Source of the DNA: Mercurialis annua
Lineage: Eukaryota; Streptophyta; Magnoliopsida; Malpighiales; Euphorbiaceae
Direction: 5' to 3'
DNA: 64,000 nt
Assembly (NCBI RefSeq): GCF_937616625.2
Contig: NC_065574.1
Location: 1,612,001-1,676,000 of the forward strand
The notes beneath the pieces are model-generated. The model was not told where the DNA came from, made no database searches, and worked only from the letters and a program-made list of their open reading frames with translations. Shown here piece by piece: positions 1 through 12,576 of the stretch. Within the stretch, counting starts at the first letter, position 1. Every line of letters starts with the position of its first letter. Both the position numbers and the translations under genes were made by a program.

Positions 1-3000
1 GGCAATTACAGTAACTTCTTTGTTTTCATTTCCAACAGACAGGAAATTGTTATTTACCTGCATCAAAGAAAAACAAAGAAATTGTAATTTTGAGTGATCA
101 ATTACACCACAAGACAATATTAAACATACAAAGACGCAATTTTTCCAGTGATGAATCGTATTGATTTACCGGACACACACGTGAATAGAAAAGAGACAAA
201 CATCTCACACAATAACAAACTGATATATGGACAATTCAGTTGGATCTCGTTAGCTATTGTGGATGTCATTTTACTTGTTTTTTCTTAATACTGATAAATA
301 GAGGTTAGTTATATGTCATGAGCTCATGTATTAAGTGTGGTTGCTCATGTATTAAGTGTGGTCGAAAATAATAACAGATTCCCAGGATTCCTCATATGTT
401 TCTCCAGTTTTCATTATCCAATTCTTCTTCTTGCTGATAATTATATTCCTAAATGCCAACACATAAGATGTGAACCAAACTTGTTCTGCATAACAGATTT
501 TAAGTTTAACGTGTAAATGAGAAGTAACTTCCCGATGAGCGAATTAATAATGAAAAACTAATCCAGCAGCTCAACTGACTAAGAATATGAAACTTACATA
601 AGATGTGAACCAAGCTTGTTATACATAACAGCATTTTAAGTTTAATGTGTAAATGAGAAATAACTTCCCAATGAGCGAATTAATAATGAAAACTAATCCA
701 GCAGCTCAACTGACTAAGAATGTGAAACTTAAAGTATACGTACAGGGTGAAATCGAATACACATTTGTGAAGAGACCCCATATATTACTCGGATGCAGAG
801 ACCTTGTGATAACTCCCACACTCTCACAGTTTTGTCCATGGAAGACGATGCAATATACTGATTGTTGGATGAGAAGTCAAAATCTGAAAGTACATTTATG
901 ATTTAGAAACGAAATTATGGCAACCATACATACTTCAAATAATTAAGATTGAGAATGCATCAAGTACAGTAAATATAGTCCTCGTTTGACTTGGATAAAT
1001 ACTATTAACATTTAACAGTAGCTAGAAATACCACAATGATAGCAACACGTAGTTCATATCATCATTCAACATGTATCCTAACTGATTCAAGAAACAAGAA
1101 TCCCCTAAATGACATCAAAAATCCCACACTTGGAGAAAAGCTCAACGATGGAAGCAGAAAAGCACCGGCATAATATCACAATCATCTCATTCTCCAGGTA
1201 GCAGGCTAATTCCAAGCATATGTGTTAACCATTCTATGGAAGATGAGAACACTTAAGAATCTTGATTAATGATTCACTCACAAAATTCAATAAATTTACA
1301 TGTATCCTTTGATGCTTCTCATAATCATGTTTGGATTTACATTTCTAATTATAATACTGCAGAAGAACACATTTATGGTTAATTTTTACACTTTTAAGGT
1401 TAATTTTTAATCAATTTCCATTTCCATTCAATTATATTAGAGCAGTATTAATTTTCATTCAATTACTACAAGACGGCATGTTGAAAGCAATGCGTGTCAC
1501 TCACGCATACAGACAGTGCTTGCTGCATATGTGCAGCACTTCCATGTACCACTATTTCAATTCACATTGGCATGCCTATCACATTTGTAACATATACACA
1601 AGCAATGCAAGTACTCAGAACGATACCAGTTTATCCAACCTGTGACATCTTTTGAATGCCCCTTTAATTGTTTGAGAACTGAAGGTGGATCAGAGACCGT
1701 GCATACTGTCAGGGTCCCATCTGCTGCCCCATAAGCGAGCAGATCAGAACTTGTGTGCCCGAATTTCAAAACTGTGACTGCATAGAAAACGAGTCATTCT
1801 GATTCAAAACACTGAATAACTGTTTACTCAATCACCCAAAAATATCAAACGGCAGTGGCAGATTCAAAAGCAGGAAAAATTTTACCAGCAGATTTGCATT
1901 GATCAAAGATGCAGTGCATTCCAACAAAAGAATATGCCGGTTCAACCCCTCGGTGACGAGGACGATCATTATCACTCATACTTGAGCCAAAACTTGTTCT
2001 GTGAGTTGAAGCTGGATTTCCAGTAAAGTTCTGCAAATGAGGTTCAAAATGACATCAAAAATTAGCTAAATATGTAAATTTATCTCACCATTGTCATGCA
2101 ACTATTCTTAATAATAGTAGAAGTCATTTAATGGGGACTAAAAACAACAAATACAGAGACAAAAATAAGACAACTCTTAAAATTTCAGCTGTGCGATTCA
2201 TACTATGCTTTAGGGGTTTTACATTAATTTTATTTTGTGCTTTACATTGTTTATAATTTTCTTTTCCACAATTGGAATAAAATTCATTTAAAGATGATGG
2301 TTTATAAAGCGTAAATTAATTCCATCAGCAAAACAAGCCTAAATTTCTTTTAACTTTGAGGTTTAAACAACCAATCTTTCTTTTTTCCTAGCTTTTGAAA
2401 CAAAATAAATTCCCTTCCTTTTCCTTATCATATGATATATATGTGTTAAATACAATGCGACAAAGTAACCGTAATAAAATGACACATGGATTCAATCCCT
2501 TTTCACTTCACTGCAAATGGAGCATTGAACATACATAATGGCAGTTCAGTCAATATTAACATTATAAACCAATTACTTTTGATAGTATTTAGAGCACATA
2601 AGACTTGCACAACAGCCAAATGATAAAAGATGTCTTGAGGTATCAATAAAACTAATATAAGACTTTCATAAACCTAACTTTTTCTTTTCTTTTTGGCAAA
2701 AGCTTTAACTTTGTTTTTATATATGGAGAATTTTAGAAAAGAGCAATATCAGATGCATTGAAGTTTGGAGGGTTGGAGAAGGTGGCAGTGGAATGGAAAA
2801 GTACTTCGTTACACATACAACATTCTTCTAAGAAAATATCTCCAGGTGACCAACTATAATCTTTTTATGAATTTTAAAAGGAAAATCACAATACAATGAG
2901 TCTTACCCTACTAGAACTCCAGCTTTCCACTTCAAAAAATTGGGACAGCGGACTTGGAGATTGAAGCCATCGCCCACTGAAGTATCAACCAGTAAATTAC

Positions 3001-4901
3001 CCTGATGTCAGAATTGTATAGAAACTTAAATTCAAAATAGTACTCAAAATTAAAAGTGAAATATAAAAGATCTCAAAATGGTTAAAATAAAAAGAAACAG
3101 ACGAGAAAAATAAAAATTAAGAATCCAACAGAATATATAAACAAAAGTTTCTTGCAGTAACAAAAATGTCTTACTAGCATTCGTGCCACTAGCGATGCTT
3201 ACAACGTTTAGTTATAGATGTCAATCCCAGGGTTCTCACCGTACTGAGGGGCATACCGACATTTATGGATGAATCAATTTAGAAATGTTCAAAGCAATTT
3301 TTGCAGCACGCTTTAACTACAGCAGCACAGCCTTTCAGTGCCAAGAAAGCGACAATTTGATTTAAATATAGTCATATAAATTCCTGGATAAATATCTAAA
3401 ACTAAATTGCTGGTCAACGTTTTATTATACTTTGGATTTTCATACAAAATTGAAACCACTGAAATGTCAAGTTTTTCCAAACCTATAACATCATGCATTG
3501 TCTAGGTGACAACTTAAAGTGATTATGTTTTAATCTTCAAGATCTTTTACTAGCAAATCTATACTTAAGGACTAAACCAAGATTGTCATAAATTCAATCT
3601 TAAGTAGTTTGATAGACGCTACCGATCAAATGAGCCATCCACTCTTTTCTAGCACATATGCAGAATAGGGTAGTGTCCATTTGAACAAGGAAAATATCAA
3701 TATCTGTTACACTACAATTGTCTGAGCAAAAGGTGAGAGAAATTCCTTCACTCAACTTACTGTATCCACAAGCTTTTTGGTAATAAAATAAAATAAGAGC
3801 ACCAAAAGATGCCGAACAATGTGAATTCATAGTAATCAAGTAAGAATAGTTTTAATCACTCATGTAAAATCTACCTGTTATCTGGAGTACTTTGGAGGCT
3901 TGGTATTTGCTGATTTTCCCAATTTCTCGGTCTGCGAATATAATTTCTATAGCTAACATAACCTTTTCCATTGCATCTCCAATCCTTCAGCACATATTGA
4001 TGAAACAAGTCAATTATCAAAAGTTTTGAACATCTATCTACTCTTAACTTGATTCTTCTTTAAATATAAGATTCAAACAAACCACAGTTACTTATAAGAA
4101 ATGCATCAATCAAGCATTCCAAACACTTTATTAATAAACTAACCAAATTGATCACTCATGTAATGCAAGCGACTAAACTTCAGCCAAAAATAATACGACA
4201 GAGAAAATCATTCCACTCGGATGCAACAATAAATTAATTTTCAATCATATTACCGATACATCATTCTTTTCTCCAAAAATTCTAACTATATTCAATTACA
4301 ACGAATCAATTTCAGCAAAAGTGTAACAAACAACATATTGCAGAAGATGACGATGACTGTAATAAGCTCTCAATTAGCTACAAGCTGCTCTTTCGTATGT
4401 TATTTTAGCTGTTATATAATACCTATCACTATGAATCACTCAGCTGAGATAATAATTATCTACTCTAAAGCACAAATTCTAATATGAATTTTTGTTTTAA
4501 ATCTAAATCATCAACATACTAACACTCAAATAATTCCAATATCAAGCAAAAAAAATGTAACAACTTCAATAATGATCAATAGTAATAATAATAGCATAGC
4601 ATTTCTCACAGATGAGGAACCGAGCGAAATTAACGCAGATCTATCAAGCAGATCAATAAAACCTGTAAGAAAAACGCCGACTAACTCTATAGCATTGAAT
4701 TAGAGAGATAGAGATTACCAGTCGACGATTAACACCGGATTCAGCTTTGCGGTGAAGGAGAAGGCGGCGAATGCCGATGTATTCAGGATCGGAATCGGCG
4801 GTTACCGGTTGAAGCAAGCAGCTAAACAGCTCCGGATCTATTACCTGCTTTTTTGAGGCGGTGTTCTCAGTGTTGTTACCGGTAGTTTCTTCTTCTGCCA
4901 T
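1..4901 (-). CDS. WDR13-like WD40 repeat protein (partial, 3' end off window)
   Basis: Seven exons were assembled on the minus strand: 4901-4719, 3984-3875, 2976-2907, 2030-1886, 1777-1640, 883-744 and 57 to the window edge. All junctions are GT-AG and all phases agree. The product starts MAEEETTGNN, has an Arg-rich, Trp-containing N-terminal segment (YIRRPRNWENQQ) and a linker ending FEVESWSSSR, then enters WD40 repeats: LLAYGAADGTLTVCTVSD, KQLKGHSKDVTDFDFSS and YIASSSMDKTVRVWE, where the DKTVRVW strand is classic. The resemblance is to plant transducin proteins related to animal WDR13, with an N-terminal extension ahead of the propeller. WD40 propellers are scaffolds; no catalytic residues are expected and the partner is unknown. 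The C-terminal repeats lie beyond base 1. The 70-nt third exon (2976-2907) is the least secure; it rests on phase and on the continuity of the encoded segment. Upstream neighbour is the purple acid phosphatase on the same strand. Confidence 0.85.
461..730. repeat. 135-bp tandem duplication inside an intron
   Basis: Bases 461-595 and 596-730 are two head-to-tail copies starting ACATAAGATGTGAACCAA and ending near GAAACTT. They differ by a handful of substitutions and small indels. The second copy ends 14 bp before the coding part of the WD40 gene exon at 883-744, that is just inside its donor site on the minus strand. Confidence 0.9.
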
Positions 4902-5868
4902 TTTTTATGAAGCTTGCTTCGGAATTTTCATTAGAGAAAATAAAACTGTGTTGAGTGATTGTTTTTTTTTTTTTAATTTCTGTATGCGATGCGAAGTGAA
5001 AAATGGAAATGTTTTTGATGAGAGAAAAAGCCGATAAAAGACCGTTGGGATTAAAAATTGCAGCGGTTTTCATAAAAAAAATAAAAAAAATTGCAGCTGT
5101 TGACCTTAGATTTCTTCTTTTGGTCCTTTGATTAGGTACATTTTTATTAGTAGCTACCAATGCCGAGAACCGAATCGAATTTTGAGGTGTTTATATTTAG
5201 TTATTTATTTTATTATATGAATATTGTATTTATATTCGGTTCGAATGTAGTTTGAGCTTTGAATACTAAACTCAAATTGGGTTTATTTAAATTTTATGAT
5301 ATTCATATTCGGATCGCCTTCAACTCGTATTGGTTCATGACTCGAACTCGATCTCGTTCATGTAGATGCTAAATGAGTCAAGTTTGATCTCGTTCATGTA
5401 GTTTATTTAAATGCTAAACGAGCCGAGCTAAAACTCATTTATTTTGGTGCTACAAGATACGAGCTAGTCCATTTACATATTTAATAGTATTTTAAACACA
5501 CTTAGATCCTAAAAATTATAAAGCCAGTCAAGAGACTTTGCATCAGAAAACCAGATGATGCAAAATTTTCTAGAATCGGATTAAATTGATTCGATAGAAA
5601 TGGAATAATAACAAAAACTGAATTCATTTGATATGAAATTGTAAACTTCTAAATATACTTGATTAGATGAAATTAAATCTAATTTATTGCGAGTCATCAA
5701 GCATTGTATCAATGGTACATTCAAAGCGCTTTGGAATTTGCCGCCAATTCCAGCCATTTCCTGATTATTTTTAAGGGACTTTTGTCTCCACAAAGCAATA
5801 GAAATAACCAAGAATCAAATTAATGATCATGGAATCCAAACAGTGGAATTTTTTTAATCAATGGCTAA

Positions 5869-5874
5869 TTTATT
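5869..5874 (-). terminator. Candidate poly(A) signal of the purple acid phosphatase gene
   Basis: AATAAA on the minus strand, about 40 nt past the phosphatase stop codon. Plant near-upstream elements are loose, so this is only a candidate. Confidence 0.35.
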
Positions 5875-5912
5875 CCGTAAAATTCAAGAAAAAACAAACA
5901 ACTGTTTTTTCA

Positions 5913-8774
5913 CTATGATTCGGCGCTCGTAGAATCGTCAACTGGATGCCAGTATCTATTGTTGAACCACATTTTATCTGCCTGTACAGCGTATCCATCC
6001 TGATTTCTGTGCCAAGCGTAATAAGCGTGCGTCCGGTTTTTTATATCGAAGATGGCGTGTCCGAAACTGGCCTCACGAAATGCTGAGTACGATGGCTGCG
6101 GATATGTCATGCTGCATTGCGAAAAGAAAGACATTTGAAATGTGCCGACGTATAGGAAAAGTTATCGAGAAAAATAATACAGGGTGATGATCTTACTTAG
6201 TTGCCAAGCCTTCAAGATTTCCGCCATCGCCAATGGTAATGTAAACTGGGGCAGATTTATCGTCTACTGGATCGCACTTCCCGTTTACAATGTTGTATGC
6301 GACGTTAGATATACGTTCCTGAGGAGACAACAAAGGTAAACATCGTCAGGTGATCACCGTAGAGACCTATAAGGCTATAACCAACTGGTTTCAGAATCAA
6401 AGTTCTGCAGTATCTCTGGCCAAAAACAATATATTGCTGCAATTCTACATTTCAAAATATTCGGTTTTCATTTGTTTCTATTAAATCATAACTTAACTTG
6501 TAAGAGATTTTAATGTCAACATATTTAAAATGAAAGGCAAACTGCAAGAACTGTAGAGAAGGTTAATGTACATTTCGAAACAATCATGTTCGAGGAGCAC
6601 TTACAGATCGTTCATAGGCGTGCACATGCCCTGCAAAAACGACATCAACTTTGTACTGAACAAACCATGGCTCGTACATCACTCTCATGGTCTCGCCTTC
6701 CATGTAATGATAGTTATAGCTGTTATACCATGGGGCATGCATAAGAACGATCAACCATGGTGTCTCGGTCCTGTTAACTTTCGGGAACTCTTCTTCTATC
6801 CATTTATATTGAGGAGTGTATTTACCTAAAACATGACAGATAACAGAAGTAAATACCAAAATGCTATAGTTTAGCATTCCATTAATCGATTAACTCTTCC
6901 TTAGTTTTCCAATACTGAACAAAATGATAGCACTATAAATTGTTTTTTTTTTTTGGCAAAAATAGCACTATAAATTGTTACATAGTTCAAATGTCAAGAA
7001 AAATATAATTCTTACCATATGCTGAATATGTAGACAAGACAATAATATATGCTGAAGCTCTCTTGATCGAGTACCAAAAAGGAGCAGTGCTGCCTGATGC
7101 TTTATACGGGACACGATATCGACGAGTAAAAGGCTTAAAAGGTTTAGTCTCACCCTGCAACAAGGCGTAGTGTGTTGTTAGTAATCACTTGTTCCAATAA
7201 CTTGCACTGATTTCGAAGATAAGATTCGAACAAATATCTAGACTATAAACGACACAAGATAAAGTATCAAATTTCCGAAGTAATTCCGAGTTCCATTATC
7301 AAAAATTATTATAGATTAGATGATAAACTATGCGAACAATTTGCTTACAATTTCGGGGGCAAAGTCGATCTCATGATTTCCAACTGTCCATATCCAAGGT
7401 TGATAAGCAACACTTCTCTCTGCAAACCTTCCCCATGTATCCCATCTCACGTTGTCGTGATTGGGATAGTTATCTGCGTACGAGAGATCTCCAACAAACA
7501 ATACTGCCTGTCCCTTTTGCGGGTTCTTTTCGTAGTGAGTAAGTGTTATGTTTGAATCATAACTCTGACCAAGATCCCCTGCAAATAATGCCCAATTATG
7601 AGGAAATAAGCACACATGTAAACATCTAAAACCCCTCTCAACACCTCATATCATACATTCAATTCAAAGATCAGCCTCTACTCTCTGTGTTTTCACATCG
7701 AGAAGTCTTTGTAATTTCTAATGTGCTCTTGATTATGCTTGAACATTTACATGTTAGGCCTAACTCGTTAACTAAACTTCTATAAGGAAAACAAATTAAC
7801 TTACTAACAAAGCAGAGCCATTGATAATAGAGTTGCAGCAAAGCTTAAGCATACCTATGAGACCAAATGTATAGGGCACATCAGGACCAACAGCAGGAGG
7901 TGTTATAAACCAGAATTGCCTTGTAGTTTTACCAATCCCAACTACATAATAATACTTTGTGTTGTACTGCAAAAATCAAATTTCAGGTATTAACCAACAC
8001 AACTAAATACTGGATCTATGTTGCACAAAAACCTATCGAATCCTACATTTCCGTATTTCGTTTTCATTTTCTAAAACTGTGAAACTCTATATTATAACCT
8101 ATTACTAAAAAATGTCATTTCGGTTGTTTTGGCTGTTTTTTCGTTGCCCGTTTGAGCGTTTTTCATTTTGTTTCCGTGCATCACAATACTAGATCAATCC
8201 AGATTGTAACAAAATTTTGATATAAACAAGAATGTTTACCTCCAAATTTCTGATGGTGCAGTGATGAATATAGCCAGAGGTATAATTGTAAAATTTATAA
8301 GTTACATGTTTGCCTGTAGCCTCCCTTTTATGCTTGCTTTTTTCACTCCAATAAAGCACTTTACTAGAACCTGGTTCATCCTCAGTCACCCATGACACAA
8401 TCATTGCCTTCCCATCAAGATCTCCTTGTGTTATATGAACCTTAAACAACAAATAAAAAACAAAAATCATTTCTCCTGTTAAAAAACACAGGCAGCACGA
8501 ACACAAACACGGCAAAACAATGTTATTTTAAGCTTTCCTATGTAAAAAACAAGTTTCGTGTCTGAAACGTTAAGTGTCGGACCAAAGAACAAACCTGTTG
8601 AGGAGCATTATAACCGGGAGGAACACGAAAAACATCGCTATCAAGAGGCATATCGATGGTTTTCTCAACTTTCCTAGTGAAGCTACTGGTTTTACCTCCA
8701 TTGCAGAACAGTGCAACATTCAAAGACAAACCCAAAAAAACAACAAATAAAAATGAAAATGAAAAGGAAGCCAT
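5913..8774 (-). CDS. PAP: Secreted purple acid phosphatase (high-molecular-weight plant type)
   Basis: Eight exons: 8774-8595, 8440-8240, 7966-7855, 7578-7349, 7154-7016, 6825-6605, 6318-6197 and 6111-5913. They encode 467 aa, the usual length for this family, with all GT-AG junctions in phase. A hydrophobic N-terminal segment (residues 5-24) looks like a signal peptide. The binuclear metal centre is complete: D166 (GDLG), D195 and Y198 (GDLSYAD), N232 (GNHE), H317 (LMHAP), H354 and H356 (GHVHAYERS). The fibronectin-like N-terminal domain and VHITQGD motif precede the phosphatase domain. C376 (NGKCDP) aligns by context with the cysteine linking subunits of kidney bean PAP, so a disulfide homodimer is likely. 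The enzyme hydrolyses phosphomonoesters in the apoplast or vacuole, usually for phosphate scavenging. It resembles the PAP10/PAP12 group more than PAP26; which paralogue it is cannot be settled here. Confidence 0.96.
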
Positions 8775-8834
8775 GTTCAAATTTTGAGCTCAAGAACCGA
8801 CGCAAGTCCTTGTATTTAGCTGGAGATGATCTTA

Positions 8835-8841
8835 TTATATA
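8835..8841 (-). promoter_or_regulatory. Candidate TATA box of the purple acid phosphatase gene
   Basis: TATATAA on the minus strand lies about 61 nt upstream of the phosphatase start codon, a spacing compatible with a short leader. No transcription-start evidence is available. Confidence 0.45.
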
Positions 8842-11229
8842 ATGTACTAGATATTTGGTGTTGAGAACGAAGGGCCATGCGCCCACCTTGGGTTACGGCG
8901 AATATTCAACGATTTATGCCGAAGATATAGATAGTAAGTCAATGGATTAGGAAACAAATAAATAATGGAATAGTTTATGACTATATCTGTCTGAACAAGA
9001 AATGCCGTATTTAGCTACTCTCTTATGTGATTATGATTGAATCAATGCTTATTTCTAAGTTGAAATCATTAGTTTTTTAGTTTTAAGACAAGTTATATTT
9101 AGGACAAATATACGATTAAATAAATACCAAACATTTTAGTTGTAAAAATTGTTCTGTTGAATAAAAATACATTTCTTGTCCCGTTTAAGAACGTGTATAT
9201 CTTATTTTTGTATGTCCCGTTTACAAAGTTGGTATTATATTTTAAGTGTCATTAATTTCTGCTTTCACTAATTTTTCTCTTTTTAAATTAATGATTATAA
9301 TTCTAAACACAATTTACGAGACCATCGTTGATACGGTAAAATGGGAAAATCAGTACTAATAATTGCCGTTTTAATCGAGTAAAAGGTCAATCCGGCTATC
9401 GAATTTGTGTTTTCGGATCAAATAAGTCATTTTTAATTTTTTAATCAATTAGATCATCAACTATGTGTTTCGGGATCAAATAGATTACTTCAATTAAATT
9501 ATCAAATTTGTGGCGGGATAAAAAAAAGTCACGCGTTTGAGTTATACTTATTAGGGACTACTTGACCTAAATTAAGAAATCTTGGGATTTAATTGACTGA
9601 AAAAATTAAAAATGATTCATTTGACTCCAAAACACAAGTTTGTGATCTAATTGACTAAAAAAAATCAAGAGTGATTTCTTTGATCCCGAGACACAAATTT
9701 GTATATAAAAAATTGTCCCTTTTTGAAAGAGACAGACGAGATAATTTTATGTAATTTATTTAGTAAAAGTCAAAAAAATTTTGTATTATCTTCAAAATGT
9801 AACTTAATAAATAACTCAATAAATAAAATTTTTACAACAATATTAAAATGTCAAAATAGGTATAAATCAGTAACATCAAGATGTTCTACACTATAATGAA
9901 ATAAATAAACAAATTGATGTTTTATAACTTAGTATATAAATTAACATGACAGGTAAAAGCTGTTTTAACGGTCCTCTAAATTACACTCTTTTCTTAAAAT
10001 AGGGAGTCAGATTCTTCTAATTTTAACTTCCTATTGAATAAAGGTTTAAGTATTATATTATCTCCTCTTCTTAAATATATTTAAGAAACAAAAGCTTCAT
10101 TCAAATTAACACTATTCTTTAAGCATAACTACAAACATTTACATATAAAATCGTTTTCTAGAGATTAAAATTTCACCTACTTTTTGAAAAAAAAAAAAGA
10201 ATATTCTGATGAAATTCTAATTTAAAATTTGTTTTTTTTTATTTAGATTTTAGATGCTAGATTAAATAATTGAAATCGAAATTGAATTTCCTTTCTAAAA
10301 TGTGATGCCAGGCCCAAACGTGCCTAATACTATAAATTTAAGCTCTCTTAAATGCTGACACCACATGTCCCCCCCAAAAAAAATCCAAACACGAAAAGTA
10401 ATGTACATTGAGAAAATCAAGAAAAAATAATTAAAATTAGTAAAAGTCGAAAAAGGAGTCGGGGACAGGCTAGTGGTGTAGCAATTATGAGGACTAAAAC
10501 GTAACAAGATTCCTTGACTTACTTGTAGATAGAGGCCTGGGACGGCAATTCTGATAATGACATTTTTGTTAGTATTCGTTTAACATAAGGTACTACTTTT
10601 TATTGTAAATAAAATATTAAAAATTTAAAAATCATTCAAAATTAATTGAAAACATTGTAATAAAAACACATCATTCTAATAACAGAGCTGTTGTGTTAAA
10701 GCAGGGAAAGTAATATATTAATACTTTAAATAAGTATAAAAATTTAGAGTCATTTTAAATTATTATTGATGTTTGATAAATCTTATGAAAATAAGATAAA
10801 GTAATAAATAAAACAAAGTTATGTATAATATTTTATTTTAACTATATTATAAAAATTAAAAAATATATACTAAAAAACACTTAAAAACATCCATAATAAA
10901 ACGTCAAAAAGAATCAACAGTCTATTGGTTAATAGTGAACATATTACGCATTGACCACACCACGTTGTTGACTGTAGCTTCACTGCTACTGACCGTATAT
11001 CTTCTCGACTAAATTCCAGCCACAGACTCCAATCATACATTTTGATGTTTTTTGATTTTTTTTTAAATGCAATATTTTTATAAATAAAGATTAAAAGAAA
11101 AATATATTCAAATGGCCAACTATGAAGTGTAATTTTAATTTCTTTTATAAATAGGTTTTAAAAGATAGCGAATAATATATTTTCTTATTGATTGTATCTC
11201 ACCATATAAAAAACGGCTCAACAATTTTT

Positions 11230-11960
11230 TGAATCCAAAATTTTATATTTTTATCTATGACGACCAAATAATTTAATTTTAATAATTAAGTTTAATTTAA
11301 TTTTTGTTTTGCAATTATGACAAAAAAATTGAGTTTTAATTTTTAAATCCAAACTTTTGCTTCCTTTATCAACTATGATTAAATCTTAACAATCAAACCC
11401 TCAAAAAATACCAAAAGCTTTGCAATTTTTATCAGCTATGACCATAGCTTTCAAAATTTGCTAATATAACCCATTTTTATGTATTATGTTTTTTTTATAG
11501 CCATTCTTGAATCGACTTGGTTTTTTTATTGTGATCAAACTTTTTATTATGACACAACATGCAAATGTTTGATATTTTATTATGATTAAATCTTATATAC
11601 ATGGTTGTCATGTTGCCAAGAAAATCAGTTTGATTCGGATTTCGCTATTAAAGGAACATATTTTTTGCCAAAACGGATAATGTTTGCAAATTTTAAAAGA
11701 TTTGGTCATAACTGATAAAAATTGCAAGGTTTGATATTTTTTGATGGTTTGGCCAATTTTAAATAAATTGTCTAATTTTTAAAATGAGTTAATATGAATG
11801 TTTAGTCGCAATTGATAAAAAAACACAAATTAGATTTAAAAAATTAAATTTAAATTTTTGATTATAATTGCAAAAGAAATTCAAATTGACATAATTGTAA
11901 AAATTAAAAAGTTTGATTATAAATGATAGAAATTACAAAAGTGTACATTTTTAAAAAATA
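11230..11960. repeat. Degenerate inverted-repeat element
   Basis: The left part reads ...GCAATTTTTATCAGCTATGACC (11421-11443) and the right part carries its inverse, TTGGTCATAACTGATAAAAATTGC (near 11702-11727). More imperfect pairing extends outward to roughly 11240 and 11950. It looks like an old foldback transposon. Ends and target duplication are not resolvable by eye. Confidence 0.5.
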
Positions 11961-12237
11961 ATTAGTCTTAAAAAAGGTTAAATGATATTTTTTTAACTAT
12001 AGTTACCAATTACACCCATAGTCATATTTATCTCACACAACGGATGTGCCACGTTATTTTTACAATAAGCCAATAAATATTTGCGATAGAGAATCTTTAT
12101 TTATTGCTTATTTTTTTATCATTAAATATTTATACATGCTAACGCCTCATTGGTTTGTTGCACAAATAACGTGGCACAATTGTTGCTTTGTATAATTATT
12201 CTATTTATAAAATTAGGAGCACAACTTAATAATTATG

Positions 12238-12576
12238 TACTCTCCGTCTCACAAATATAGACCATCATTTTATTTTTAGCATCTCAAATTATAGGCTACC
12301 TTCTATATTTGGTAAACAACTTAACAACTCAAAGTCTTATATATTCCTCATAAATATGTCTAGTTATCCTCAAATGAATTAATGATTTCATATTCCAATA
12401 CAAGACTCACCAATAAACAAGTTAGTCATTAATATATTATTTATATATCTAATAATTATAGAAGGATAAAATTGGAAAGTTGAATAAAAAAAAACTAATT
12501 TTAATAAATTTAATTATATTTTTCTTAAATTTTGTGTTTGTCTAAATGATTTATTTTTGCGGGACGGAGGGAGTAT
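12238..12576. mobile_element. Stowaway-like MITE
   Basis: The left end TACTCTCCGTCTCACAAATA is inversely matched by the right end GCGGGACGGAGGGAGTA. The CTCCCTCCGTCCC terminal signature with flanking TA is typical of Tc1/mariner-derived Stowaway MITEs in plants. About 339 bp and non-coding. Confidence 0.75.

Noticed and set aside
653..901. Plus-strand 82-codon open frame
   Set aside because: It overlaps on the opposite strand a WD40 exon (883-744) with correct splice sites and phase, and the rest lies in the tandem duplication.
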